Source of the DNA: Veillonellaceae bacterium
GTDB lineage: Bacteria; Bacillota_C; Negativicutes; UBA1444
Assembly (NCBI GenBank): GCA_012798135.1
Contig: JAAZNU010000021.1
Location: 186,001 to 250,000, forward strand
Length of the DNA: 64,000 nt
Direction: 5' to 3'
In this document: positions 20,002-29,310 of the stretch, piece after piece
Layout: each line of letters begins with the position of its first letter
Numbering within the stretch: position 1 is the stretch's first letter
Notes under the pieces: model-generated
What the model saw: only the letters and a program-made list of their open reading frames with translations
Databases searched by the model: none
Told to the model about the DNA's origin: nothing
Program-made: the position numbers and the translations under genes

Positions 20002-20066
20002 TTCACAAAAAGTTCACAAAGTCGTCACAGAAGTTTCAAGCCTGGGCTGTATACTGAACTTGAAAC
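20002..20066 (+). promoter_or_regulatory. macAB promoter with four 11-bp direct repeats
   Basis: TTCACA occurs at 20002 and 20013, GTCACA at 20024 and TTCAAG at 20035, exactly 11 bases apart. A TATACT -10 follows at 20050 with no normal -35. An 11-bp phased array upstream of a bare -10 is the layout used by PhoB/PhoP-type (OmpR family) response regulators. In addition GTTTCAAG (20033-20040) and CTTGAAAC (20059-20066) form a perfect inverted repeat around the -10. Confidence 0.6.
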
Positions 20067-20091
20067 ATATAGAAGCTGGGGGTGTCCGTTC

Positions 20092-21201
20092 ATGCAGAAA
20101 GTCCTGAACGTCCTGAAAAAATTCAAGTGGCTGTTGATCCTGTTGATCGTGGCCGGCGTAGGCGGCTATTATGCCTACGGCTATTATCAGGAACAGAACA
20201 AACCGAAGCAGACCGGACGTCAGGTCAAGGTGGAACGGGGCGACATCATAGCGATGGTGTCGGCGACCGGCACGATTTCACCGGTGGACAACGTCGACGT
20301 CAGTTCCAAGATCACCGGCTTGATCACGGAAGTGAAAGTGGTCGAAAACCAATTTGTAAAAGCCCAGGATGTGCTGATCGTGCTCGACGATTCCAAATAT
20401 CGGGCCCAGCTGGCCCAGGCCGGCGCCAAGCTGGCCAATGCGGAAGCCAACTATGAGCGGGCCCGCAAGATGACGCAGGCCGGCGGCTATTCCCGGCAGC
20501 AACTGGACGCCGCCCGCACCGACTATGAGGTGGCCAGGGCGACCTATGATGATGCCGAGTCCAATCTGGAGGACACGGTGATCAAGGCCCCGATCGCCGG
20601 CATGGTGATCGGTAAACCGATTCCGGCCGGCCAGACGGTATCGCCGGGGATTTCCAACCCGATGGTGCTGTTGACGATCGCCGACCTGAACAGGATGCAG
20701 ATCCAGGCATTGGTCGATGAATCGGATATCGGCAAAATTCAGCTGAAGCAAAAAGTATCCTTCACGGTGGATGCCTATCCCGACAAAACCTTTAGCGGCA
20801 TAGTCACCACTATTTCCAACAAGGCCAACATCCAGCAAAACGTGGTCTACTATAGCGTGCTGATCGATGTCGATTCACCGGAAGGATTGCTGAAACCGAC
20901 CATGACCGCCCGGGTTTCCGTACATGTGGGCGAACGGCGGGGCGTGCTGACGGTGCCGACCTTGGCGATCAAGGATAACCGGGGACAAAGGTTTGTAAAT
21001 GTCCTGCGCAACGGCGATTCGCAACCGGAAGCGGTGAAGATCACAACCGGTCTGGCGAGCGAAGATCGGATCGAAGTCGTAAGCGGCCTGAAGGAAGGCG
21101 ACATTCTCGTGTTGCCGCAAAGTGCGGCAGGCTCCAACCGGATTCCCGGCATGGGCGGCATGGGCGGCGCCGGCATGTTCCGTCAAACCCCGGCCCGTTA
21201 A
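20092..21201 (+). CDS. macA: MacA-like membrane-fusion adaptor (HlyD family)
   Basis: The 369-residue periplasmic adaptor has an N-terminal membrane anchor (about 11-29), a barrel-sandwich/lipoyl part ([12 protein letters not shown]), a short alpha-hairpin (about 100-165, [16 protein letters not shown]), beta-barrel and membrane-proximal domains, and a Gly/Met-rich tail. It would couple the ABC transporter that follows to an outer-membrane channel, matching a diderm cell. It is the first gene of macA-ATPase-permease, 14 bases before the ATPase. Substrate is unknown (peptides, macrolides or lipids in other systems). Confidence 0.88.
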   Translation: MQKVLNVLKKFKWLLILLIVAGVGGYYAYGYYQEQNKPKQTGRQVKVERGDIIAMVSATGTISPVDNVDVSSKITGLITEVKVVENQFVKAQDVLIVLDDSKYRAQLAQAGAKLANAEANYERARKMTQAGGYSRQQLDAARTDYEVARATYDDAESNLEDTVIKAPIAGMVIGKPIPAGQTVSPGISNPMVLLTIADLNRMQIQALVDESDIGKIQLKQKVSFTVDAYPDKTFSGIVTTISNKANIQQNVVYYSVLIDVDSPEGLLKPTMTARVSVHVGERRGVLTVPTLAIKDNRGQRFVNVLRNGDSQPEAVKITTGLASEDRIEVVSGLKEGDILVLPQSAAGSNRIPGMGGMGGAGMFRQTPAR

Positions 21202-21215
21202 GGGGGAACGGCGAT

Positions 21216-21907
21216 ATGAAGGAATGCATCGTAATTCAGGACATTGTTAAAACATATCAGATGGGTGATTCCATCGTCCGGGCCCTGGCCGGCGTGAGCC
21301 TGACGGTCGAGGAAGGCGAATTCACCGCGATCATGGGGCCATCCGGATCGGGAAAATCGACCCTGATGAATATTTTGGGCTGTCTCGATCGCCCCACCAG
21401 CGGTTCCTATAAGTTGGACGGCGCCGAGGTGGCGACGCTCGGCGACGATGAACTGGCGGTGACCCGCAACAAGAAAATCGGCTTTGTATTCCAGAATTTC
21501 AATCTGCTCTCGCGAATGTCCGCGCTGAATAATGTCGCCCTGCCAATGGTTTATGCCGGAGTCCCCCAACACGAGCGCCTGGAACGGGCACGGAAGAACC
21601 TGGAGATGGTCGGTCTGGGCGGACGGGTGCATCACAAACCGAACGAGCTGTCCGGCGGCCAGCGGCAACGGGTGGCAATTGCCCGGGCGTTGGTCAACGA
21701 ACCGACAATCATCCTGGCGGACGAACCGACCGGCAACCTGGACAGCAAATCCGGCGACGAGATCATGGAAATCTTCTGCGAACTGAACCGGCAGGGCCGG
21801 ACCGTTATTCTGGTTACCCATGAACCGGATATCGCCGCTTACACCCGACGGACGGTCACCTTTCGCGATGGCTTGATCGTCAGCGACGAACGGAGGGAGG
21901 AAAGCCG

Positions 21908-21926
<19 letters not shown>
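21216..21926 (+). CDS. MacB-type ABC transporter ATPase
   Basis: The 236-residue ATPase has Walker [10 protein letters not shown], the Q-loop VFQNFNLL, signature [15 protein letters not shown], Walker [13 protein letters not shown] and the H-loop THEPD. This is the LolD/MacB/FtsE class of mechanotransmission ABC proteins. It overlaps the permease gene by 19 bases, so ATPase and permease are separate chains, unlike E. coli MacB, where they are fused. Confidence 0.92.
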
Positions 21927-23122
<1,196 letters not shown>

Positions 23123-23131
23123 GCCGGTGAA

Positions 23132-23159
23132 TTGAAACTCCCCGGATTTCTGGTATAAT
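23132..23159 (+). promoter_or_regulatory. Strong promoter for nadD operon
   Basis: TTGAAA (23132-23137), a 16-base spacer and extended -10 TGGTATAAT (TATAAT 23154-23159) lie right after the permease stop. Transcription would begin near 23166, about 35 bases before nadD. Confidence 0.75.
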
Positions 23160-23200
23160 AAGACCGCGTGACAAATCACGGGGGCAGGGGAGATGCTACG

Positions 23201-23818
23201 ATGGCCGATCAGCCGCAGAAGATAGGAATTATGGGCGGGACTTTCGATCCCATCCACATGGGACATCTGGTAATGGCGGAAGCGGTCCGGATGGACTATG
23301 ATCTGGCGAAGGTCATCTTCATTCCCACCGGTACCTCGCCGCATAAGCGGGGGCTGACGGTTACGCCGGCTCTGGACCGTTATATCATGACTATGATGGC
23401 CACCTATTCCAATCCTTATTTTTTTGTATCGCCGATTGAGAGGGACCGTCCCGGCCCCTCTTTTACCATTGATACGGTGCGGGCCCTGATTGCCCAATAC
23501 GGCGCGGGAACTGAGTTTTATTTTCTGACTGGGACGGACACGGTACTGGAGTTGCATACATGGAACAACATCGACGAACTGTTGGAGCTGTGCCATTTTG
23601 TGGCAGCCTCCCGGCCGGGAAAAACCAGTAGCATCGCCGAAGCCATCAAACGACTGGGGCCTAAAGCCAAAGAACGGATTCATCGCCTGACCACGCCGGA
23701 ACTGGAAATTTCATCGACCGATATCAGGGAACGGGTGCGGCTGGGGAAATCCATCCGATATTTTGTGCCGGAAAATGTCGAGCATTATATTCACAAGGAA
23801 GGACTGTACCTGAAATAA
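23201..23818 (+). CDS. nadD: Nicotinate-nucleotide adenylyltransferase
   Basis: NadD joins nicotinate mononucleotide with ATP to form deamido-NAD. About 205 residues include the nucleotidyl-transferase motif GGTFDPIHMGHL and the C-terminal SSTDIRERVR...RYFVPENVEHYI. ATG 23201 lies behind GGGGAG; the in-frame GTG at 23168 lies at the predicted transcription start and is unlikely. It heads nadD-yqeK-lcp-rsfS. Confidence 0.95.
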   Translation: MADQPQKIGIMGGTFDPIHMGHLVMAEAVRMDYDLAKVIFIPTGTSPHKRGLTVTPALDRYIMTMMATYSNPYFFVSPIERDRPGPSFTIDTVRALIAQYGAGTEFYFLTGTDTVLELHTWNNIDELLELCHFVAASRPGKTSSIAEAIKRLGPKAKERIHRLTTPELEISSTDIRERVRLGKSIRYFVPENVEHYIHKEGLYLK

Positions 23819-23822
23819 GCCA

Positions 23823-24410
23823 ATGATGGATTATCAAGAAATTTTGGTCATTCTCGCCAAAGAATTGCGGCCGGCGCGATTCCGCCACAGCCGCGAAGTG
23901 AGCCGGACTGCCGTTCGGCTCGCTGAACGTTGGGGCGTGGATATCGAAAAGGCCCGGCTGGCGGGAATCCTTCACGATTGCGCCCGCAACCTCAAAGGAA
24001 AGGAGCTGCTGAAATGTGCCGCTGCTAACGGCTTACCCGTTAGCGAGATCGAGATTTTGCAGCCGGCGCTGATTCACGCTCCGTTGGGGTCGTTGCTGGC
24101 AGAGCGCCGGTTCGGCGTCGCCGATCCCGAAATTCTGCGGGCCATTGCCCGCCATACCACCGGCGCCGCCCAAATGTCGCCATTGGACAAGATCATCTAC
24201 CTGGCCGACTGCATCGAACCGGGTCGTCACTACCCCGGCGTCGATGAGTTGCGCGCATTGGCGGAACAGGATCTGGACGCCGCAGTGCTACTGGCCTATG
24301 ACCACAGCATTTCATTTGTCCTGGCCGGCGGCGGACTGTTGCATCCGAATACGGTCGATGGGCGCAATTCCCTGCTGTTGGAGATGAAAGCGAAACATAA
24401 TGGCAAGTGA
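23823..24410 (+). CDS. yqeK: YqeK HD-domain Ap4A hydrolase
   Basis: YqeK enzymes split diadenosine tetraphosphate symmetrically, giving two ADP. The 195-residue HD-domain protein has the metal ligands in FRHSREV, AGILHDCAR and IYLADCIEPGR. It follows nadD by four bases and overlaps the LCP gene by 11 bases, the usual cluster in Firmicutes. Confidence 0.92.
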   Translation: MMDYQEILVILAKELRPARFRHSREVSRTAVRLAERWGVDIEKARLAGILHDCARNLKGKELLKCAAANGLPVSEIEILQPALIHAPLGSLLAERRFGVADPEILRAIARHTTGAAQMSPLDKIIYLADCIEPGRHYPGVDELRALAEQDLDAAVLLAYDHSISFVLAGGGLLHPNTVDGRNSLLLEMKAKHNGK

Positions 24411-25359
24411 GCTGAAAAGCCGATTGCGGCAAACAGAGGGTCGTCAGCCGATCCGCAAATCGCGGATATGGCCGAAGGTCCTGCTGTTTTTGTTTGTTGT
24501 GGCGTCGTTGGCCGGCGCGGCCATGCTGGGACGTAATCTGGCGTTGTACGGCCATGTCTGGGGCCCCGGCGAATCCGGCAACCGGATTAACATTTTGTTG
24601 GTAGGCATCGACGACGGCGACCTTGCTGATCCCAAGAACAGTCCCCACCGCTCCGACTCGATGCTGCTGCTTGGCGTGCACAAAGGTTCCGGCGCCGTTA
24701 GTCTGCTGTCAATCCCCCGCGATACCCGCGTGCCGATTCCGGGTCACAGCAACAATGACAAGTTCGGTCATTCCTTCGCCTACGGCGGCGTGGATCTGAC
24801 CATTGCCACCTTGCAGGAGTTTCTGAAGGTGCCGGTCCATTACTACGTGGTGGCGGACTGGCAGGGATTCATCCGGGTGGTGGATGCGTTGGGCGGCGTG
24901 GACCTATACGTGGAAAACAAAATGGATTATGAAGACCCTTACGCCAATCTCAAAATTCATCTCAAAAAAGGCTTTCAGCATTTGAACGGTCAACAGGCCG
25001 GCCAATATGTCCGGTTCCGTTACGACGAGATGGGCGATATCGGTCGAGTGATCCGACAGCAGAAATTTCTGAAGGCGCTGGCGACTCAAGCGATTCGGCC
25101 ATCAAACCTGATTCGCTTGCCACAGATCATGGGGATTATTGGGCAAAGTGTGCAGACCAATATGACGCCGTGGTCATTCCGGCAAGTGTTCATGGCCTTG
25201 CCTTCTTTGAAAGGAAACAAAATCCAGTCGGACATGGTGCCGGGAAATTTCGCCAACATCGGCGGCGTCAGCTATTGGGCGTCGGATCCGGAGGAAACCC
25301 GCAAAGTGGTCGAGCGACTGTTCATCGCACCACCTCAACCTCCAGCCGAAAAAAAGTAG
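24400..25359 (+). CDS. LytR-CpsA-Psr family glycopolymer transferase
   Basis: LCP enzymes attach polyisoprenyl-linked glycopolymers to peptidoglycan. The 319-residue protein has a basic N-terminus, one membrane helix (about 26-45) and an extracytoplasmic LCP domain with NILLVGIDDGD, HRSDSMLLL, SIPRDTRVPIPG, DALGGVDLYV and the Arg pair in YVRFRYDEMGDIGR...RQQKFL. It is translationally coupled to yqeK. In a diderm the acceptor may be wall or envelope glycan; not determinable here. Confidence 0.9.
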   Translation: MASELKSRLRQTEGRQPIRKSRIWPKVLLFLFVVASLAGAAMLGRNLALYGHVWGPGESGNRINILLVGIDDGDLADPKNSPHRSDSMLLLGVHKGSGAVSLLSIPRDTRVPIPGHSNNDKFGHSFAYGGVDLTIATLQEFLKVPVHYYVVADWQGFIRVVDALGGVDLYVENKMDYEDPYANLKIHLKKGFQHLNGQQAGQYVRFRYDEMGDIGRVIRQQKFLKALATQAIRPSNLIRLPQIMGIIGQSVQTNMTPWSFRQVFMALPSLKGNKIQSDMVPGNFANIGGVSYWASDPEETRKVVERLFIAPPQPPAEKK

Positions 25360-25367
25360 CCGGGGAG

Positions 25368-25397
25368 CTGACAGCGGACCTGGAATAACGATATAAT
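25368..25397 (+). promoter_or_regulatory. Promoter for rsfS
   Basis: CTGACA (25368-25373), an 18-base spacer and TATAAT (25392-25397) lie just after the LCP stop, giving a leader of about 45 nt before rsfS. It allows expression of rsfS separate from the upstream genes. Confidence 0.6.
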
Positions 25398-25447
25398 ATT
25401 GATATTAAGAACAAGGGGCTAATCCCCCGAACGTGAGGAGGCAGAGG

Positions 25448-25807
25448 ATGACCGAAACTGAAAAAACGTCGGCCGAGCTCGTCGAAATCGCGGCAGCCGC
25501 CGCCAGCTCCAAAAAGGCCCAGAACATCGTTATCATGGATATGCAGAAGGTGTTACCGGTCACAGATTATTTTCTGATTGCGAGCGGAACATCAGTTCCC
25601 CAGGTCCAGGCGATTGCCGACGCCATAGAGGAGAAACTGGCCGAGGCCGGCTGGCAGTTCCTGCATAAGGAAGGCTATCGTGAAGCACGCTGGGTGTTGT
25701 TGGATTACGGATTTTTCGTGGCGCATATCTTCGTCAACGAAGAACGCCAGTTTTATAACATGGAGCAACTCTGGAGCGGCGCTCCGGCCCGTGTGTACGA
25801 GGATTAG
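25448..25807 (+). CDS. rsfS: Ribosomal silencing factor RsfS
   Basis: RsfS binds L14 and blocks subunit joining under starvation. The 119-residue product has the family pattern LVEIAAAAASSKKAQNI...VLPVTDYFLIASGTS and the C-terminal WVLLDYGFFVAHIF. ATG 25448 lies six bases after GAGGAGG; the in-frame GTG at 25433 precedes that site. It closes the nadD cluster. Confidence 0.94.
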   Translation: MTETEKTSAELVEIAAAAASSKKAQNIVIMDMQKVLPVTDYFLIASGTSVPQVQAIADAIEEKLAEAGWQFLHKEGYREARWVLLDYGFFVAHIFVNEERQFYNMEQLWSGAPARVYED

Positions 25808-25848
25808 GCGCCCCTGCGCAAAATATATCATGGATCTGAGGCCGCGAA

Positions 25849-25892
25849 GGCGCATTCCCCATAAACCGGGGTGTGCCCGTCGTGGCTTCTTT
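25849..25892 (+). terminator. Imperfect hairpin after rsfS, possible terminator
   Basis: Arms 25849-25860 and 25868-25877 pair as 6 plus 4 bp with a two-base bulge and one G:T, followed at a distance by TTCTTTTA. The T tract is weak and displaced. The rest of the gap up to 26000 shows nothing else except the ribosome site of the next gene. Confidence 0.35.
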
Positions 25893-25999
25893 TATGCCAA
25901 TATGCCAAGGAAACTTTTCAGGCAGGAATCATCGCCCTGACCGGGAATGATTGAAGAGAAATAACAGGGTGATTCCCTGGGCTCAGGAGGGACGGTTCC

Positions 26000-27817
26000 A
26001 TGCGACAAACGACGGCCGGAGAAGAACAAATCATTCTGACCATTTTTGACGGGACTGGACAGAAGATGTTCAGCGCCCCCAAAGGCCAGCGGCTGCTGGA
26101 TATCTTGCGCCGCCAGGGCCTCTATATCAGTTCGCCCTGCGGCGGGCGCGGGACCTGTGGCAAGTGCCGCGTTGAGCTGCGACAGGGAAGAGTTCTGGTT
26201 GCCGGGGCCGCTGAGGAAACGACCGCGATGGCGGAAACTGGTGACAAAGTGCTGGCTTGCCGAAGCTGGCTGACGGAAGATTGCGCGGTCGATGTCAGCG
26301 CCGCCCAGGAACGGGGATTTGCCGCCAACGGCGAGTTCGTCGCTACGGCGCCGGGCGAAATCGATACCGGGTTTGCAATGGTGCGGTTTGCGCCGGCAGC
26401 CGATGATTGGGCTGCGGGACGAAGCGTGGTCGAGGAAATCTGCCGGGGATTGGCGCGGAATCTGACGTTTTCGCCGAAAGCCCTGCGTCAGGTGTCCTGT
26501 TGGCTCGGCGAAGCGTTACAGACCGGCCAGGCCACACCGACTGCGGATCAGCCATTGTTTTTGACGGTATGCGGAAACCGGGTTGCCCATGCGCGGACGG
26601 AGGAAGCGGAAACACTCTATGGCATCGGCATTGATCTCGGCACGACCACGATTGCCCTGTCACTGGTGGACCTGGTGACGGGGCAGGTGCGAAAAACCGT
26701 GACCGTGCTCAACTCCCAACGCCAGTACGGCGCGGATGTCATTACCCGTATTCAGAAGGGCGCAGCCGGCTTCACGAGCGAGTTACAGACCTGTGCCCGC
26801 ACCGATATTTCCCGGGGAATCCAGGAATTGTGCGCCACGGCGACGGAGGCGGTCATTCGCGTCGTCATCGCCGGCAATACGACGATGATACACTTGCTGC
26901 TGGGGTTGCGCGCCGACTCGTTGGGGCAGTTTCCGTTCCGGCCGGTCTCCGCCGCGTCGGTCGAGTTGTCGTCCGCCGAACTGTTCGGGATTTCCGGGCT
27001 GGATTGCGACGTGATTGTCCTGCCGGCGGTCGGGGCGTTCCTGGGTGCGGACATTGTGGCCGGGATGATGTACTGTGAAATGGAAATTTCACCGGAGAAG
27101 GCCTTGTTCGTCGATGTGGGAACCAACGGTGAACTGGCGGTCGGCGGCAAAGACGGCATCATCTGCACTTCGACCGCGGCGGGACCTGCTTTTGAAGGGG
27201 CGAACATCACCTGGGGAACCGGCAGCGTTGCCGGGGCGATTTCCTGCGTGGACATCCGCAATGGCAAACTCGGGTTCCAAACGATCGGCGATGCGTCGCC
27301 CGTCGGGATCTGCGGTTCGGCTGTGGTGGATATCGCGGCGGTCTGTCTGCGCGAAGGCCTGCTGGATCATACCGGGCTGTTCACATCGGCAGATCTGCAA
27401 AACAATGGATTAAAGATCGCGCAGAAGCCGGACGACGAGTGGATCCGGTTTACCCAAAAAGACGTGCGGGAGTTCCAGCTGGCGAAAGCGGCGATCCGTT
27501 CCGGCCTGGAGCTGCTGGTACAGGAAGCGGGCTGCGGCTGGGCGGACATCGGGCGAGTGTATCTGGCCGGCGGCTTCGGTGCACGAATCGACGTGGCGAA
27601 TGCCGTCGCCGTGGGACTATTTCCGGCCGAGCTGCAAGATCGGATTCAACCGGTGGGGAACGCCGCCCTGGGCGGGACGGTGCGTTATCTGCTGTCGCGG
27701 CAGCGACGGGAGGCGGTTGGCGTTCTGAAGCGATCGGCCCGGGTGATTGATCTCTCCCAACATCCGCAATTCAACGATTTGTTTCTGTCGCACCTTCAGT
27801 TCCCGGCTCAGGACTGA
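26000..27817 (+). CDS. RACo-like 2Fe-2S/ASKHA (DUF4445) protein
   Basis: The 605-residue protein starts with a plant-type ferredoxin domain with cysteines 47, 53, 56 and 87 (PCGGRGTCGKC...LACR), then a linker and a C-terminal ASKHA ATPase part beginning GIGIDLGTTTIALSLVD, with FVDVGTNGEL and YLAGGFGARID. This is the layout of RACo, the reductive activator of corrinoid proteins in acetogens, and of related methyltransferase activators. No corrinoid protein or methyltransferase gene is beside it, so its partner is unknown. Promoter not evident; AGGAGGG precedes the ATG. Confidence 0.85.
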   Translation: MRQTTAGEEQIILTIFDGTGQKMFSAPKGQRLLDILRRQGLYISSPCGGRGTCGKCRVELRQGRVLVAGAAEETTAMAETGDKVLACRSWLTEDCAVDVSAAQERGFAANGEFVATAPGEIDTGFAMVRFAPAADDWAAGRSVVEEICRGLARNLTFSPKALRQVSCWLGEALQTGQATPTADQPLFLTVCGNRVAHARTEEAETLYGIGIDLGTTTIALSLVDLVTGQVRKTVTVLNSQRQYGADVITRIQKGAAGFTSELQTCARTDISRGIQELCATATEAVIRVVIAGNTTMIHLLLGLRADSLGQFPFRPVSAASVELSSAELFGISGLDCDVIVLPAVGAFLGADIVAGMMYCEMEISPEKALFVDVGTNGELAVGGKDGIICTSTAAGPAFEGANITWGTGSVAGAISCVDIRNGKLGFQTIGDASPVGICGSAVVDIAAVCLREGLLDHTGLFTSADLQNNGLKIAQKPDDEWIRFTQKDVREFQLAKAAIRSGLELLVQEAGCGWADIGRVYLAGGFGARIDVANAVAVGLFPAELQDRIQPVGNAALGGTVRYLLSRQRREAVGVLKRSARVIDLSQHPQFNDLFLSHLQFPAQD

Positions 27818-27857
27818 CAATGCCAAGCAACCCGTGGACGTCAGGGGGGGATGAACA

Positions 27858-28601
27858 GTGATCATGGATCCGCTGATTCTGCAATATGTTTCCCTGATCT
27901 CGATCACGCTGTTGACCTCGGTCATCACCCTGTTCACCGGTTTTGGCGTGGGAAGCATCATGATGCCGGTCATGGCTCTGTTTTTCGATGTCAAGGTCGC
28001 CATTTTTTTGGCGGCCATTGTCCATTTCTTCAACAACATCTCCCGGATCCTGTTATACCGGCGGAATCTGCGACGGGATATCCTGCGTCGGTTCGGCATT
28101 GTCAGTGTCGCCGGCGCGTTTATCGGTTCGCTTGCCCAGCTATACATCCAGAGCGCCTGGTTGAAATCTGGCGTGGGCGTCTTTCTCACTCTTTTCGCCC
28201 TTGCTTCCCTGCTGCCGTTTCCTATCCGCTGGAAGTTTCCGCCCGTCGTCGACTTGGCCGGCGGCTTCCTGTCCGGCCTGATCGGCGGTCTGATCGGCAA
28301 CCAAGGCGCGATCCGGTCGCTGTATCTGCTCAACTATCGTCTGGACAAGCAGGAACTGATCGCGTCGGCCGCCATGATCGCCGTGGCCATCGACGCCACC
28401 CGGATTCCGGTGTATGCGGTTTCGAATTACGGCTACCTGCGGGAAAACCTGACGCTGATGCTACTGGTGGTTTTTGCCGCCATAGCCGGGACCGTGATCG
28501 GTGGACGCATCCTGCCCAAAGTTTCCTACGAGTTTTTCCGGCGGATCATTCTGGTGGCGGTGCTGGGTCTCGGGATCATGATGGCAGCGGGAATGATCTG
28601 A
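27858..28601 (+). CDS. TauE/SafE (TSUP) family permease
   Basis: The 247-residue membrane protein has about eight helices and the two half-repeats of the TSUP family (TGFGVGSIMMPVMALFFDVKVAIFLAAIVHFFNN in the first third; GGFLSGLIGGLIGNQGAIRS in the second; positions 27930-28320). Such proteins export or import sulfite, organosulfonates or thiosulfate. GTG 27858 fits the G-rich ribosome site better than ATG 27864. It lies 40 bases after the RACo-like gene and may be co-transcribed with it. Substrate is unknown. Confidence 0.85.
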   Translation: MIMDPLILQYVSLISITLLTSVITLFTGFGVGSIMMPVMALFFDVKVAIFLAAIVHFFNNISRILLYRRNLRRDILRRFGIVSVAGAFIGSLAQLYIQSAWLKSGVGVFLTLFALASLLPFPIRWKFPPVVDLAGGFLSGLIGGLIGNQGAIRSLYLLNYRLDKQELIASAAMIAVAIDATRIPVYAVSNYGYLRENLTLMLLVVFAAIAGTVIGGRILPKVSYEFFRRIILVAVLGLGIMMAAGMI

Positions 28602-28644
28602 ACAGAAATATGGGGCAGCGGATGGGACGAGCTGCGGGCGGGAT

Positions 28645-28701
28645 ATAAAACAAAAAAATGAGACGGTTGTGGTGCATTTGGCGCACTTCAACCGTCTCAT
28701 T
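28645..28701 (-). terminator. Minus-strand rho-independent terminator
   Basis: AATGAGACGGTTG (28657-28669) pairs perfectly over 13 bp with 28689-28701. Read on the minus strand the stem is followed by a T7 run (A7 at 28652-28658, with AAAC before it). On the plus strand no T run follows, so its main job is to end a leftward transcript coming from the gap; it could also end the TauE transcript weakly. Confidence 0.75.
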
Positions 28702-28710
28702 GCTTTCGCA

Positions 28711-28788
28711 TCACCATGCAACGACTGCGGGACGACCTTGCAACGTCATCATCGCTGCTGCCGTTGTTGCAACTAATCTTAATTTCAT
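28711..28788 (-). CDS. Candidate 25-residue peptide before terminator
   Basis: On the minus strand an ATG-started frame encodes MKLRLVATTAAAMMTLQGRP and five more residues ending VVAW, then stops ten bases before a strong leftward terminator. It has a basic start and a hydrophobic Ala-rich middle, like a signal or membrane peptide. Ribosome site (GATGGG) is poor. The frame may be chance; the terminator is what makes a leftward transcript plausible. Confidence 0.3.
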   Translation of the reverse strand: MKLRLVATTAAAMMTLQGRPAVVAW

Positions 28789-28967
28789 AGCCCATCAATC
28801 AGATCATAAGAAATTGATAGCCTGATTATCATTTATTTTATCAGAAATGTTGCTGTTGGCTATAAAAAAATATGCTTGCTGCTTGCAAGTCGATCGTTTA
28901 TTGTCGGTTGGGGTAATTGGAGTAGGGTTCGAACGCAAACAGAAGATATTTTTAAAATTCTGATTTG

Positions 28968-28976
28968 TGCTATAAT
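28968..28976 (+). promoter_or_regulatory. Extended -10 promoter in the gap
   Basis: TGCTATAAT is a perfect extended -10 (TATAAT at 28971-28976). The -35 side is only a T-rich stretch. Transcription would start near 28983 and run about 300 nt to the terminator at 29239-29280. Confidence 0.5.
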
Positions 28977-29176
28977 TATCGTGCGGTATAGTAAAAGCTC
29001 ATCGGCCGACAAATATTACAAAAAAAGATTGCACACTTGAGCAACCGGTAATTCTATGGAAGAAGAGGATGCTTCGAAGAAATAACGCTAGTGTGACGGA
29101 GTAAACACAACGGCGATTACAGGACCTAAATAACACTTTAGCATCGCCGCCGGCAGAGCTTATGCGGAAGCCAATA

Positions 29177-29195
29177 TTGACAATAATCATTGTAA
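29177..29195. promoter_or_regulatory. Fur/PerR-like dyad
   Basis: TTGACAATAATCATTGTAA contains the arms ACAAT/ATTGT. Its reverse strand, TTACAATGATTATTG, matches 11 of 14 fixed positions of the PerR box TTATAATNATTATAA. The gene downstream encodes a ferritin/rubrerythrin-like protein, a common PerR target. It also contains TTGACA, though no good -10 follows at the right distance. Inference from pattern only. Confidence 0.4.
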
Positions 29196-29238
29196 GAACT
29201 AGCGAAAGAATAAGTGAAGAGCCGGATCTTTGAAAAGC

Positions 29239-29280
29239 AAATCTCCGTCTTCTGCATAAAAGCAGATGACGGAGATTTTT
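29239..29280 (+). terminator. Terminator/attenuator before ferritin-like gene
   Basis: AATCTCCGTC and TCTGC pair with GCAGA and GACGGAGATT (one T:T mismatch) around ATAAAA, then TTTT follows. It lies only 18 bases before the GAGGAGG ribosome site of the next gene. It either ends a free-standing RNA from the promoter at 28971 or acts as an attenuator for the genes downstream. Confidence 0.7.
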
Positions 29281-29310
29281 CGCAAAAATATATAAAAGAG
29301 GAGGCACACA

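Larger units (their letters stand above)
28602..29310. other. Long AT-rich non-coding gap with RNA signals
   Basis: About 710 bases hold no convincing long gene. What is present: a minus-strand terminator at 28650-28701; a 25-codon minus-strand frame ending ten bases before it; an extended -10 at 28968-28976; a 7-bp hairpin at 29111-29149; a Fur/PerR-like dyad at 29177-29195; and a strong plus-strand terminator at 29239-29280, just before the ferritin-like gene. Base composition drops well below that of the flanking genes. Confidence 0.6.

Noticed and set aside
29177..29205. Sigma-A promoter starting with TTGACA at 29177
   Set aside because: No acceptable -10 hexamer lies 16-18 bases downstream; the dyad reading (Fur/PerR-like) fits better.
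28999..29307. 102-codon minus-strand frame in the gap before the ferritin-like gene
   Set aside because: No ribosome site, no family resemblance, and it crosses the terminator and ribosome site of the plus-strand gene.
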